40,922 nucleotides of DNA from Komagataeibacter swingsii (GCF_003207895.1 NZ_NKUB01000021.1:1-40922), one strand, 5' to 3'. Numbered from the stretch's first letter, positions 7,425 through 14,283 are shown. Notes: a model not told the origin generated them from the sequence alone. Numbers and translations: made by a program.

Positions 7425-7674
7425 CGAGATCCATTCCTTCCAGAACGGCCTGTGCGATCGTTTTCAGATTGGCGAACCCGACCCCATTGGCTGTTGCACC
7501 GTGGATGTGAGTCTTGGCCAGCTTCATGAATCCTTGGGATCGATCGACACTGAATTCAGCCATGACCATCAGAACGACACCAGGAGCCTGAATAACCAGG
7601 GTTGCGATCGGATCACTGCTCTGGTCATCGTCCATTTCGAATGACAGGTCTTCGACTGTCCACCGTGGCCTCAT
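7318..7674 (-). CDS. Hypothetical protein paired with the HTH gene
   Basis: A 118-residue protein. The strand pattern VVLMVMAEFSVD, KLAKTHIHGATANGVG, LDEIIIEGRIRTTGACPGH and PRPFRFTRQ looks like a conserved small alpha/beta protein, but I cannot name the family. The gene overlaps the following HTH gene by up to 107 bases, and a large palindrome (7679-7705) lies immediately before its ATG. A toxin/antitoxin-like pair with the HTH gene under autoregulation is plausible; this is inference. No clear Shine-Dalgarno is seen, so it may be read from a leaderless or very short leader transcript. Confidence 0.6.
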   Translation of the reverse strand: MRPRWTVEDLSFEMDDDQSSDPIATLVIQAPGVVLMVMAEFSVDRSQGFMKLAKTHIHGATANGVGFANLKTIAQAVLEGMDLDEIIIEGRIRTTGACPGHIPRPFRFTRQIRPDPDA

Positions 7675-7678
7675 GCTA

Positions 7679-7705
7679 AATTATAGGTTCAATGAACCTA
7701 TAATT
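7679..7705. promoter_or_regulatory. Large palindromic operator
   Basis: Two perfect 13-bp arms (AATTATAGGTTCA and its complement) around a single central A, ending 5 bases upstream of the ATG at 7674. It is a strong candidate binding site for the HTH protein at 6897-7424. It also covers the stop of the truncated toxin gene. Confidence 0.65.
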
Positions 7706-7883
7706 CAAGCAGATCCCACCGTCGTCCTTCCGGCAGCAGCGCCAACCCATACAGGATATCGGCCTGGGTCATGGTCGTGATGAAGAGGGTCATCATGGAC
7801 TGACGGGACATACAGGCCAGCACCGCCCCGTCAGGCCCGGAGCACATCAGTTCGGAGAAGATGTTGGTGTCGAGAACGATCAC
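7698..7883 (-). pseudogene. Truncated FitB/VapC-type PIN toxin
   Basis: 61 residues: MIVLDTNIFSELM, then TLFITTMTQADILYGLALLPEGRRW, a clear FitB-type PIN N-terminus with the first aspartate (D5). The frame stops after residue 61, whereas family members run to about 140 residues, so the distal catalytic acidic residues are absent. The stop lies inside the 7679-7705 palindrome, so the break coincides with a module boundary. The toxin is probably inactive although its antitoxin remains intact. Confidence 0.78.
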
Positions 7884-8125
7884 ACTCCGAAATCCACATC
7901 CCTGATGGCCTCACGGGATACCGCAGGCAGGTCTACCCCTCCCAGCCTGGCAAAGCGTTGGTGGATGGCCTGACCGGCATCCACCTCTTTAGGCACTTCA
8001 GCGGAAAGAGCGGAGCACAGGATATCGCGAACCTCTTCCTCCATGGAACGCTCATGCTGTGCTGCGCGCAGACGGAGCCGCAGGTTGAGACTGTCATCGA
8101 GATTGCGAATGATCATGACTGCCAT
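7880..8125 (-). CDS. FitA-like ribbon-helix-helix antitoxin
   Basis: An 81-residue protein starting MAVMIIRNLDDSLNLRLRLR, then HERSMEEEVRDIL: the N-terminal strand and two helices of FitA/Arc-type antitoxins. The acidic C-terminus (VSREAIRDVDFGV) would bind the PIN toxin. GGAGG lies 6 bases before the ATG. The stop overlaps the toxin start by four bases. Because the toxin is truncated, it now acts as an orphan DNA-binding protein or as an anti-addiction factor against related toxins. Confidence 0.82.
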   Translation of the reverse strand: MAVMIIRNLDDSLNLRLRLRAAQHERSMEEEVRDILCSALSAEVPKEVDAGQAIHQRFARLGGVDLPAVSREAIRDVDFGV

Positions 8126-8301
8126 AGGAACCTCCAGCAGGCAATGACAGCATTACAGTCACTGACTGCGCATTTTCAATTATCAGGTCAGGTTAGGTGT
8201 TTGAGGGAAGAGACGAAATCCCGCACCAAGCTGAAAACGGAAGAGCAGGTCCAAACTGGCCTGAAAATCCCGCCATGCATCACATCGGCTCGCCGACCCC
8301 C

Positions 8302-8329
8302 AAAAACAAAAAAGGCCGCCATAGGCGAC
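8302..8329 (-). terminator. Intrinsic terminator
   Basis: On the minus strand, GTCGCC-TAT-GGCGGC forms a 6-bp stem (one G-U pair) followed by a T-rich run. It ends the minus-strand transcript of the 8409-9122 gene. The rest of 8126-8408 shows no gene. Confidence 0.65.
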
Positions 8330-8408
8330 CCGTGAACGCAGTTGTTCGATTGTGTGGTGATCCTTGCATATCCTTTCGAAAGGATCAAGGGGGAGATTGT
8401 GGCGCAAG

Positions 8409-9122
8409 CTAGTTATTCATCGAGAACGTCCACGTAATATGCAGATTTCCATTTTTATCAGCTCCCCACGGCGGGGTTGCGCTAGAGCAGCTTCTTTTTG
8501 AAATATAGTCCAGAGACGCATCGACAAACGCACTGCCACCCGGATCCGAATTGGCGCTGCAATTTTCTGCATGCCATAGGTCATTTGCCCCCTTCACCAC
8601 ATGGCATTGTAATTTGACCACCGCACTACGCCCCTCTTCCGACATCTCTTCTGGGTATGGTGGCGCACCAATCCGGCATGAAACTGTTTTTTGTGCTGTT
8701 CCATATAAAGCTTTTTCGTTGGTTACTCCCCATTGATCCTCCATCGTGCTACGCTCTCTTTCGCTCACCGGAGAGATGTTGATGGCATCTTGAGTTAAGG
8801 CACCCGGCGTGCAGAGATTATATTTCTCCATCCGCAGCATACTTATTTGCATAAACTGTGTATTTCCGGTTTTCATATCCGTAGCAATGGAGCGGGCTTC
8901 AGTGGCGCATCTTGAGCTTGGCTGATGATATATCGCCCAAGCTCCCCACTTGGCATCATCATCACGAAGACCAGATTGGCGCAATAAAATCTCATCTTGA
9001 GCTTGAACCAAATCGGTCAGTTTATCTAATCGAGTCTGCTTTTCTTCCGGCGTTTCTGAAAGAGCAATGGCTGGAATAACGAAAAATATTCCAAATAAAA
9101 ATGCACATCTACTATATTTCAC
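8409..9122 (-). CDS. Secreted protein with TonB-C-terminal-like domain
   Basis: From a GTG at 9122 the protein begins with a signal peptide (VKYSRCAFLFGIFFVIPAIALS), followed by a helical stretch (EEKQTRLDKLTDLVQAQDEI) and a cysteine-containing middle. The last 90 residues follow the TonB C-terminal pattern: PPYPEEMSEEGRSAVVKLQC, an FVDASLDYISKRSC helix, then LHITWTFSM. Six or more cysteines suggest a periplasmic, disulfide-bonded protein. GGAG lies 9 bases before the GTG. A longer frame from 9158 would overlap the upstream gene more. AT-rich compared with neighbours, so probably acquired. No transmembrane TonB anchor is seen, so it is unlikely to be a classical energy transducer. Confidence 0.6.
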   Translation of the reverse strand: MKYSRCAFLFGIFFVIPAIALSETPEEKQTRLDKLTDLVQAQDEILLRQSGLRDDDAKWGAWAIYHQPSSRCATEARSIATDMKTGNTQFMQISMLRMEKYNLCTPGALTQDAINISPVSERERSTMEDQWGVTNEKALYGTAQKTVSCRIGAPPYPEEMSEEGRSAVVKLQCHVVKGANDLWHAENCSANSDPGGSAFVDASLDYISKRSCSSATPPWGADKNGNLHITWTFSMNN

Positions 9123-9312
9123 TATCAGATACTCCAAATGCCGATAGCCCTTTTCCAATCAGTCGGCGAACGGCTTCGGCACGAGTAACATTATGTCTCC
9201 TCGCCCAAGCATCAACAGCCCTAACCAAAGGCATTTCAGCGCGCGCGCGAAGCTGCTCGCTTTCAACGGGCGGCCTTCCTCTTTTTTTCTTAGGCTCGTT
9301 TAATTTTGACAT
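9112..9312 (-). CDS. Small RHH-like protein with AT-hook-like start
   Basis: 66 residues: KKKRGRPPVESEQLRARAEM, then LVRAVDAWARRHNVTRAEAVRRLIGKGL. The second part matches the two helices of ribbon-helix-helix (CopG-like) DNA-binding proteins, and the KKRGRPP segment resembles an AT-hook. It overlaps the start of the secreted-protein gene by 11 bases, so the two are probably cotranscribed. It could regulate that gene or be an orphan antitoxin. Confidence 0.6.
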   Translation of the reverse strand: MSKLNEPKKKRGRPPVESEQLRARAEMPLVRAVDAWARRHNVTRAEAVRRLIGKGLSAFGVSDSEI

Positions 9313-9451
9313 GATATTTTATAGGCTCATATAAATCGGACGGCAACGGAAATCTCACCTTCCGAAGCCGTCTGGCAGACTATGACCGAGTATGTGCAGA
9401 CACCAGACGGAGACAGAACGCGGGAACGATTTCTCATTCCCGCGCTGAAGA

Positions 9452-9706
9452 TTACCAGTAATATTCGTGGGGTCGCCGGGTTCCGGTATACGGAAAGACC
9501 GCTTCGACAGGATCGAGGTCGCCCTTGATGACCAGGCGGGCAATATGCCTGTCATGATGACGGCCAGGACGGATATTGTGCAGATGGCTGTACCAGTTGG
9601 GGGATTCAGAGGCTTCACGTGAGCCTCCATAGCCACAGCGATCCGGCCGGTTGGCCCAGCGATGGTCCCGGCCGTGTCTGCGGCTGTGATGATAGGTGCG
9701 AGACAT
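9452..9706 (-). CDS. Basic His/Arg-rich small protein
   Basis: 84 residues starting MSRTYHHSRRHGRDHRWANR, then PDRCGYGGSREASESPNWYS, with RPGRHHDRHIARLVIKGD further on. Proteins starting in this way are common on alphaproteobacterial plasmids and prophages but have no known function. A GGAGGGG ribosome site precedes the ATG at 9706. The strong positive charge suggests nucleic-acid binding. It lies downstream of hicB on the same strand. Confidence 0.6.
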   Translation of the reverse strand: MSRTYHHSRRHGRDHRWANRPDRCGYGGSREASESPNWYSHLHNIRPGRHHDRHIARLVIKGDLDPVEAVFPYTGTRRPHEYYW

Positions 9707-9782
9707 GGGAGCTTCCCCTCCATGACGCACGGAGTGATTTCCGGGCGTACCTACATCGCCCGATCTCCCCTGTTCTGGTTGT

Positions 9783-10199
9783 TCATTTGCTCCTGATCAC
9801 CGGCGTAAGTCTTGCCTGCAGGGTCATGGCCGCGATCATGCCGGAACGGCTCTCATGGGATGATCTGGCAAGCGCATCCAGCCGCTCCAGAACGCGCCGG
9901 GGAAGGGAGATGTTCGCCCGTTCTACCCGGTCATCGAGGACGGCCGGATCAATGGTGACAAAGCCCACTGTCCAGCCCTCATAATCCGGGTTGTTCTGGA
10001 TGGCGTCGAGCGTGCTGGGAGAAGGCACAGCCTCTCCGGCATCCAGCGTGGCATCGATCCATGCCGCAGCGGCCTCTTCCGCATTGGAAATGGCTTCATC
10101 GAGCGTGTCGCCTGCCGAAAAGCAGCCGGGAAGGTCAGGAAAGACAACACCAAACGCCGTTGTCTCGCTGCCCCGTTCGATAACAACCGGATAGCGCAT
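9783..10199 (-). CDS. hicB: HicB antitoxin
   Basis: 138 residues. The N-terminus MRYPVVIERGSETTAFGVVF, then PDLPGCFSAGDTLDEAISNA with EEAAAAWID, is the HicB degraded-RNase-H fold. The C-terminal part (RANISLPRRVLERLDALARS, then SRSGMIAAMTLQ) is a ribbon-helix-helix domain that binds the operator. AGGAGG lies just upstream and overlaps the hicA stop, so the order is toxin first, antitoxin second, as usual for hicAB. The ATG at 10199 is chosen over an earlier frame start at 10241. Confidence 0.9.
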   Translation of the reverse strand: MRYPVVIERGSETTAFGVVFPDLPGCFSAGDTLDEAISNAEEAAAAWIDATLDAGEAVPSPSTLDAIQNNPDYEGWTVGFVTIDPAVLDDRVERANISLPRRVLERLDALARSSHESRSGMIAAMTLQARLTPVIRSK

Positions 10200-10209
10200 G
10201 ATGATCCTC

Positions 10210-10389
10210 CTAGAGACCCGCCTGTTTGCGGATGGCGGCAACCAGACCGGTGCCCAGATCCTTTTTGGGATGAGGGACGACCACGATCCCTGGTCGCGAC
10301 GGATGTTTGAAGACGTTGTGTGAACCGCGCACGCGATCCAGCTTCCAGCCTGCTTTTTCCAGCTCCCGGATCAGATCGGCACTTTTCAT
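10210..10389 (-). CDS. hicA: HicA mRNA interferase toxin
   Basis: 59 residues: MKSADLIRELEKAGWKLDRV, then RGSHNVFKHPSRPG, PHPKKDLGTGLVAAIRKQAG. This is a complete HicA double-stranded-RNA-binding-like fold with catalytic His24 in GSH. HicA cleaves mRNA unless held by HicB. It sits upstream of hicB, with its TAG inside the hicB ribosome site. A repeated TACACATCATACACA-like element lies immediately upstream (10390-10405) and may be the operator. A decayed second copy exists at 5227-5363. Confidence 0.9.
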   Translation of the reverse strand: MKSADLIRELEKAGWKLDRVRGSHNVFKHPSRPGIVVVPHPKKDLGTGLVAAIRKQAGL

Positions 10390-10699
10390 TTACACATCAT
10401 ACACACGGCCTGATCCTTGTTCAAGAAGGCAGGTAAAAGGATGTGACCTGGCCGTCAATTCCCTGCAATGCCCGTAGAGCGCTCTGGGAGGTCGTACAGA
10501 GCGTAATTCCCTCTATGGCCTACCCAACTAGCCACCACGTTCGGTAACGCCTGTACGGTCATCCTGTAGCGCCTGGTTGGCATGCTGCAACATGTGAGTC
10601 GCTGAATGACCGTCTGAACTCTATTGTGTCTTGAGCAGATTGCGGTCTTGCCCGGTTTTTCTGGCGTTACAGGCGTCGGGCGAGCGCAGAGCGGGAGCC

Positions 10700-10910
10700 C
10701 CGTAGGGCGCCGAAGGTGCCGACGCAGGCGGGGAGGATGCCAGTGGAGGGACGATGCGTTTATCGCATTGTCACATGATATTTTCACGCCGAAGGCGTGT
10801 CCGTTTAGCGCAGCCCTGGAAGGGCGAGCAGGGGGATGCCGGGTGGGAGATCGCGCGAAGCGCGATCGGGGCGGCCGTAGGCCGCGAGCCGGCGGGGGCA
10901 GAGCCCCCAA
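10700..10910. other. Array of three-base-loop hairpins beside the origin
   Basis: At least six short, G+C-rich perfect or near-perfect hairpins follow each other: GGCGCC-GAA-GGTGCC (10706), CACGCC-GAA-GGCGTG (10785), GCCCT-GGA-AGGGC (10813), GATCGCGC-GAA-GCGCGATC (10849), GCGGCC-GTA-GGCCGC (10871), GGGGGC-AGA-GCCCCC (10894). Five of the six loops fit GNA. The array has no convincing coding frame and directly precedes the AT-rich part of the origin. Possible roles are single-strand initiation, a structured RNA or transcription insulation; none is proven. The rest of 10390-10700 shows nothing clear. Confidence 0.6.
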
Positions 10911-11018
10911 GAGGCGGTGCTTTTTGTTAAGAATTTTGTTAAAATATATAGTTAAAAGAGTTAAGCGCTAAAAATCCTGTAAAAACACTATTGATAACAG
11001 AATGTTATGGTTATGGCC

Positions 11019-11102
11019 GGTGGGTGAAACCACGTGTTTGGGTGGGTGAAACCACGACACTTTGGTGGGTGAAACCACGACACTTTGGTGGGTGAAACCA
11101 CG
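11019..11102 (+). repeat. Iteron cluster (four of five copies)
   Basis: Four identical 16-bp units GGTGGGTGAAACCACG at 11019-11034, 11041-11056, 11064-11079 and 11087-11102, spaced 22-23 bp (two helical turns), so all would face the same side of the DNA. The inner part GGTGGGTGAAACCACG is itself partly palindromic (GTGG...CCAC). Confidence 0.9.
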
Positions 11103-11204
11103 ACAGTTGACCATACTTATCCACAGGAAAACGCAGCATTCCCTATAGCTTGGGTTGTTTCGAGTCGTAGTAACTCTCATTTTGACTACAGAGAGAACTT
11201 ACTG

Positions 11205-11220
11205 GGTGGGTGAAACCACG
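11205..11220 (+). repeat. Fifth, isolated iteron
   Basis: A fifth exact 16-bp iteron, in the same orientation, 5 bases from the repA stop codon (11226-11228). It is 102 bases from the fourth copy, with the DnaA box between them. Confidence 0.85.
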
Positions 11221-11225
11221 ATAGT

Positions 11226-12176
11226 TTAACGAGGCCGCCCTCGTGACAAACGATCCATCAACCCATCCACCTCTTCAGCACGCCGACGATCTGCTTCTAA
11301 GCGCTCTCTTTCTTTTTCGAGCTTCCTATGCAGCTCAGTCGCTGCCTCAACACCTCGCAACTGAAACATCACTGCCGGTGTGCCTTCAACAGTCTGAGAC
11401 AACGACATGGTGTAGTCAGGAAGTTGGTCTGCTTCGATGATCTTCCGTAGCATACGATTAAATTCTTTAGGCTGCGCATCGCTACCTGTTTTTTCATGCA
11501 GCACCTCGACACGGCATATCCATCCACCTCGCTGCTGACCAGCATGTTTACGTGCGATCCGATAGAGGGCCCGCTCTAATCCACCAGATAAAAGGAAATA
11601 ATCCTGATGCATTGTCAGCAAGGATCGCTCACTTACAATGCCCTCATAAACCCAGTTTGATAGGGTGATCGTCATACCACGCGGCTGATCTGTGTCTGGA
11701 TCCACTTCCAGCGTCCATCCATCCAGCCATCCAAACTGAGCCTCATTACGGCGCTTAGGTGCCCGTAATGATGTACGGATAGATGTTGTTTCTAGACGCG
11801 AAAGAGCAGCTTGCAATTCCTGATAAGCACGTCCCCCTGTTCCTCGTCGAATGCCGCGCAACAAATCATAGGTTGTTGTTGTAAGCGTTCGCGGAAGATC
11901 ATTGATCCCCTGCTCTTTCATCCGATTCAATACGGAAGCCGCCCACACAAGAATGTCGGCATCCCATATTGTCGCCATGCCATAAGCTGGCATAGCTTCA
12001 ACTTTTACCCATGCTTCGCCATTTGGGCTGCGATATTCAATTGGCTTAAGACGTTTACGTTTCTGAAGTGAGAAAAATGGCCGCTCCATCACTTCCCGCT
12101 GATCTTTCAACGGAAGATCATTCATTAACGGAATAAAAAAGTCGAACTCGGGGTTCGGATCACGTCGTTTACTCAT
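11226..12176 (-). CDS. repA: RPA-family plasmid replication initiator
   Basis: 316 residues of the replication initiator protein A (RPA) family. Visible family features are DFFIPLMNDLPLKDQREVME, the ERPFFSLQKRKRLKPIEY block, MATIWDADILVWAAS, TTYDLLRGIRRGTGGRAYQEL and LSNWVYEGI, with an ALYRIARKHAG helix. The C-terminus is a charged coiled coil (KLEKERERLEADRRRAEEVD). It binds the iterons that lie just past its 3' end and starts plasmid replication. It overlaps the upstream RHH gene by four bases and is last in a parA-RHH-repA operon, which links copy control with partition. Confidence 0.92.
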   Translation of the reverse strand: MSKRRDPNPEFDFFIPLMNDLPLKDQREVMERPFFSLQKRKRLKPIEYRSPNGEAWVKVEAMPAYGMATIWDADILVWAASVLNRMKEQGINDLPRTLTTTTYDLLRGIRRGTGGRAYQELQAALSRLETTSIRTSLRAPKRRNEAQFGWLDGWTLEVDPDTDQPRGMTITLSNWVYEGIVSERSLLTMHQDYFLLSGGLERALYRIARKHAGQQRGGWICRVEVLHEKTGSDAQPKEFNRMLRKIIEADQLPDYTMSLSQTVEGTPAVMFQLRGVEAATELHRKLEKERERLEADRRRAEEVDGLMDRLSRGRPR

Positions 12177-12493
12177 GGTGCAAACCTGGTGTGCCCTCGC
12201 TGCACCAGATATTGGCGCAATAAACGCTCGGTAATGACCGTCAAAGGTTCTCCACCTTCCTCTACACTCAGTTGGCGGAGTGTACGGTGCATATCCTCTG
12301 GGATATGGATCAAAACTGGTTTTTTGCCAGGATGACTATTTTTCTTGCGTGGCGAAGGTGCATTCCCATCAAGACGAGATCGGGTAGTAGCCTCTTTCGG
12401 CATACTTTCCGCTACAACGGTCGGGGATACAGGGGCACTTTCTTCCTCAAAAATTCCGGCTAATGCCGATGCTTTCTTGGGTTTCACCATCAT
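12173..12493 (-). CDS. RHH-type partition/centromere-binding protein
   Basis: 106 residues: a flexible N-terminal part with Pro/Ser/Lys (GIFEEESAPVSP; PSPRKKNSHPGKKP), then VLIHIPEDMHRTLRQLSVEE and TVITERLLRQYLVQRG, a ribbon-helix-helix fold. A small RHH protein directly after ParA, coupled by ATGA overlaps on both sides, is typical of the DNA-binding partner in ParA/ParG-type partition. The flexible arm would stimulate ParA ATPase, by analogy. It could also repress the operon through the repeats at 13154-13240. Confidence 0.72.
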   Translation of the reverse strand: MMVKPKKASALAGIFEEESAPVSPTVVAESMPKEATTRSRLDGNAPSPRKKNSHPGKKPVLIHIPEDMHRTLRQLSVEEGGEPLTVITERLLRQYLVQRGHTRFAP

Positions 12494-13143
12494 ACCATCT
12501 CGCTTAATGGTTTATTCGCATATCCGCTTAGTCGCTTAGCTTCAGCATAAGCAGAGCGTAGTTCAGCTGCGGCCTTACCATCTGGATCCAATTCGACAGC
12601 GGTTTTCCCGATCGGTGTTGCTCTATAGAAATCCTTACGAAAATGAAGTTCCGTATCGAACATGGTGACGCTTTTAGCGATGAAGCCCGCTCGAGCATCT
12701 TTCCCTTCTGAACCTTGATAAGGAACCTGGGTGAGGATCACAGCAAAAGGTGTTCCTGCTTGCTGAACCTGCTTAATGGTTTGCAGCACAGAATGAACAT
12801 CCAACCCACGCGGAGCGACTGGGATCACTACAAAGTCAGCTTGTTCTGCCGCCAACATAGCAATGTCTTTTGAGTTTGCAGGCGTATCAATGATGATGAG
12901 ATCCAGTTTTCCACTCTTACGTCCTCGCGAAACATGCAGGGGCAATCCTGCCACACTGCTATCTTTCACCATTACGTCATCAGCCTCTCGTCTCTCAGAC
13001 CAATAGAGAGCTGAGCCTTGCCGATCATCAGCATCAAGGATCACAACCGCCGCGCCTTCACTGGCGGCTTCGACAGCAAAAGCCGTTGCAATCGTCGTTT
13101 TCGACTGCCCGCCTTTCTGCGCAATCACGGCCCAAGTCTGCAT
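12490..13143 (-). CDS. parA: ParA-family partition ATPase
   Basis: 217 residues. The deviant Walker A is near the N-terminus (AQKGGQSKTT, signature Lys10 and Lys15; the usual VG is QS here). Walker A' is VVILDADDRQGSALYWSER, and Walker B is LDLIIIDTPANSKD. Short ParA proteins of this type drive segregation together with a small RHH partner. AGGAGA precedes the ATG. The 3' end also carries two TCCGCTTAG/TCGCTTAG motifs at 12522-12538, the same core as the upstream repeats. Confidence 0.9.
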   Translation of the reverse strand: MQTWAVIAQKGGQSKTTIATAFAVEAASEGAAVVILDADDRQGSALYWSERREADDVMVKDSSVAGLPLHVSRGRKSGKLDLIIIDTPANSKDIAMLAAEQADFVVIPVAPRGLDVHSVLQTIKQVQQAGTPFAVILTQVPYQGSEGKDARAGFIAKSVTMFDTELHFRKDFYRATPIGKTAVELDPDGKAAAELRSAYAEAKRLSGYANKPLSEMV

Positions 13144-13153
13144 GATGTCTCCT

Positions 13154-13240
13154 ACTAAGCGACTATGCTTTTTATATAGCTTATTCGTTTAGTAGCAAAC
13201 AACTTTAATCGCATAGTCGCTTAGTTGCGTATTCGCTTAG
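13154..13240. promoter_or_regulatory. Putative parS centromere/operator
   Basis: Upstream of parA there is a perfect 15-bp inverted repeat: ACTAAGCGACTATGC at 13154-13168 and its complement at 13211-13225. Further copies of the core are ATTCGTTTAG (13183) and ATTCGCTTAG (13231). Repeated TCGCTTAG cores before a parA-RHH operon fit a centromere that doubles as the operon operator. Confidence 0.65.
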
Positions 13241-13244
13241 AATT

Positions 13245-13517
13245 TATATCGCATCCTAATGCACTCGGCTTCATCAAGGGAGACGTCACGGCTCCCGATC
13301 CGCAAGCCATGAAGCCGGACCGGACTAATCAAAGAGCACACCCGCTCAACTATATCGAGTAACTAATTCATAAGGGATGGCAGCAGATACACCTTAACCC
13401 GCAGGGCTACACTCGCGTGCCCGTTCCCTTAATCTGCCCCCTTGAGCACGGTACGCCGGTAAAGGTCAGTCTACCGATTGCCCCCAGCTTCTGCTGGGAT
13501 AGAACCATCTGCCACTC
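13245..13517. other. Gene-free stretch
   Basis: Between the parA promoter region and the PIN toxin gene. Short open stretches on the plus strand are interrupted and show no recognisable protein. I see no RNA gene or strong hairpin. Confidence 0.4.
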
Positions 13518-13937
13518 TCACGGCATGATCCCCTGCATGACCAGAAATGCTCTTACTGTAATGATCTTCACACCATCATAGACCCGCAGGTCCAGAATAT
13601 CGCGCTTGTCGCCCGTTAACAAAAAATCGGCTTTCCCAGCGGATGCCATCGCCAAAAGATAATCGTCATCCGGATCCGGAGAGGCTGCCACGGCAGGAAG
13701 ATCTACAATAAGAACAGCTAGATCCCGGACTTCATTGACCAGACGGCCGGCGAGGGTGGGCGGCAGACGGGAACGGATCTTGGGATACCGTGTCACGCGC
13801 CGCAACTCATCTAGCTGCTCGGTAGAAGTCAGCAGATCGAATTGTCCTGCCCGCCATAGCCCGAGCAGATGCGCTGGCAGGGATTTTTCAGAAAGCAGGG
13901 CACTGATGAGAAGATTGGTATCGATGACTAGACGCAC
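13518..13937 (-). CDS. PIN-family toxin (COG1569 type)
   Basis: 139 residues: MRLVIDTNLLISALLS at the start, then DLLTSTEQLDELRRVTRYPK, SPDPDDDYLLAMASAGKADF and LLTGDKRDIL. The acidic residues in IDTN, in the EQLDEL helix, in DPDDDY and in TGDK form the PIN active site. This is the PIN family often listed as a putative toxin of a toxin-antitoxin pair, and it would act as a ribonuclease. The gene lies 3 bases downstream of an RHH antitoxin gene and looks full-length. Confidence 0.85.
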   Translation of the reverse strand: MRLVIDTNLLISALLSEKSLPAHLLGLWRAGQFDLLTSTEQLDELRRVTRYPKIRSRLPPTLAGRLVNEVRDLAVLIVDLPAVAASPDPDDDYLLAMASAGKADFLLTGDKRDILDLRVYDGVKIITVRAFLVMQGIMP

Positions 13938-13940
13938 GCC

Positions 13941-14195
13941 TTAGCTGGCCCTGTCCGTTGCCCGCGTAGCGGTCACGGCCTCACCGATCAGATCCTCCAG
14001 CGCGTCCGGCTCCATATCTGCGAACCCACTCCGGGCTTCCGCCATTGTCCTGTCGAATACACGCCAGCGCACTGCCTCCTCGATAAAGCGAGACAGGTCG
14101 CCTTTCTTCATGCCGCGCTGCGCCAGGAAACTACGTACGGTGATGTCGGTTTCGCGGGAGACTGAAACCGTCCAACGAGTCATATCAGTAGACAT
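13941..14195 (-). CDS. RHH-type antitoxin of the PIN pair
   Basis: 84 residues: TRWTVSVSRETDITVRSFLA, then QRGMKKGDLSRFIEEAVRWR (strand plus two helices), followed by an acidic C-terminus with MEPDALEDLIGEAV that would hold the toxin. A GGAGA ribosome site precedes the ATG at 14195. A perfect 18-bp palindrome lies upstream at 14222-14239 as likely operator. Confidence 0.82.
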   Translation of the reverse strand: MSTDMTRWTVSVSRETDITVRSFLAQRGMKKGDLSRFIEEAVRWRVFDRTMAEARSGFADMEPDALEDLIGEAVTATRATDRAS

Positions 14196-14221
14196 ATCAT
14201 ATCTCCATATAAGGTCTTATA

Positions 14222-14239
14222 CGCTTATCATGATAAGCG
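14222..14239. promoter_or_regulatory. Probable operator of the PIN/RHH pair
   Basis: A perfect 18-bp palindrome, CGCTTATCATGATAAGCG, 27 bases before the antitoxin start. RHH antitoxins normally repress their own operons through such sites. Confidence 0.6.
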
Positions 14240-14283
14240 CCTATATATATCTGTGCAATCTGATTTCATCTTCACAAAATGCA

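Larger units (their letters stand above)
10921..11225. other. Replication origin (oriV)
   Basis: Next to repA this stretch holds an AT-rich region (10921-10965, T/A runs around GTTAA repeats), five copies of GGTGGGTGAAACCACG (11019, 11041, 11064, 11087, 11205) and a perfect DnaA box TTATCCACA at 11117-11125. Iterons, DnaA box and an AT-rich unwinding zone beside a replication initiator gene are the standard parts of an iteron-controlled origin. Confidence 0.85.

Noticed and set aside
10455-10971. Overlapping open frames on both strands
   Set aside because: They cover the hairpin array and are Arg/Pro/Gly-rich with no ribosome site; typical chance frames in GC-rich structure.
11019-11220. CRISPR-like repeats
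   Set aside because: The 16-bp units have 6-7 bp spacers, are adjacent to repA and a DnaA box, and no cas genes exist; they are iterons.
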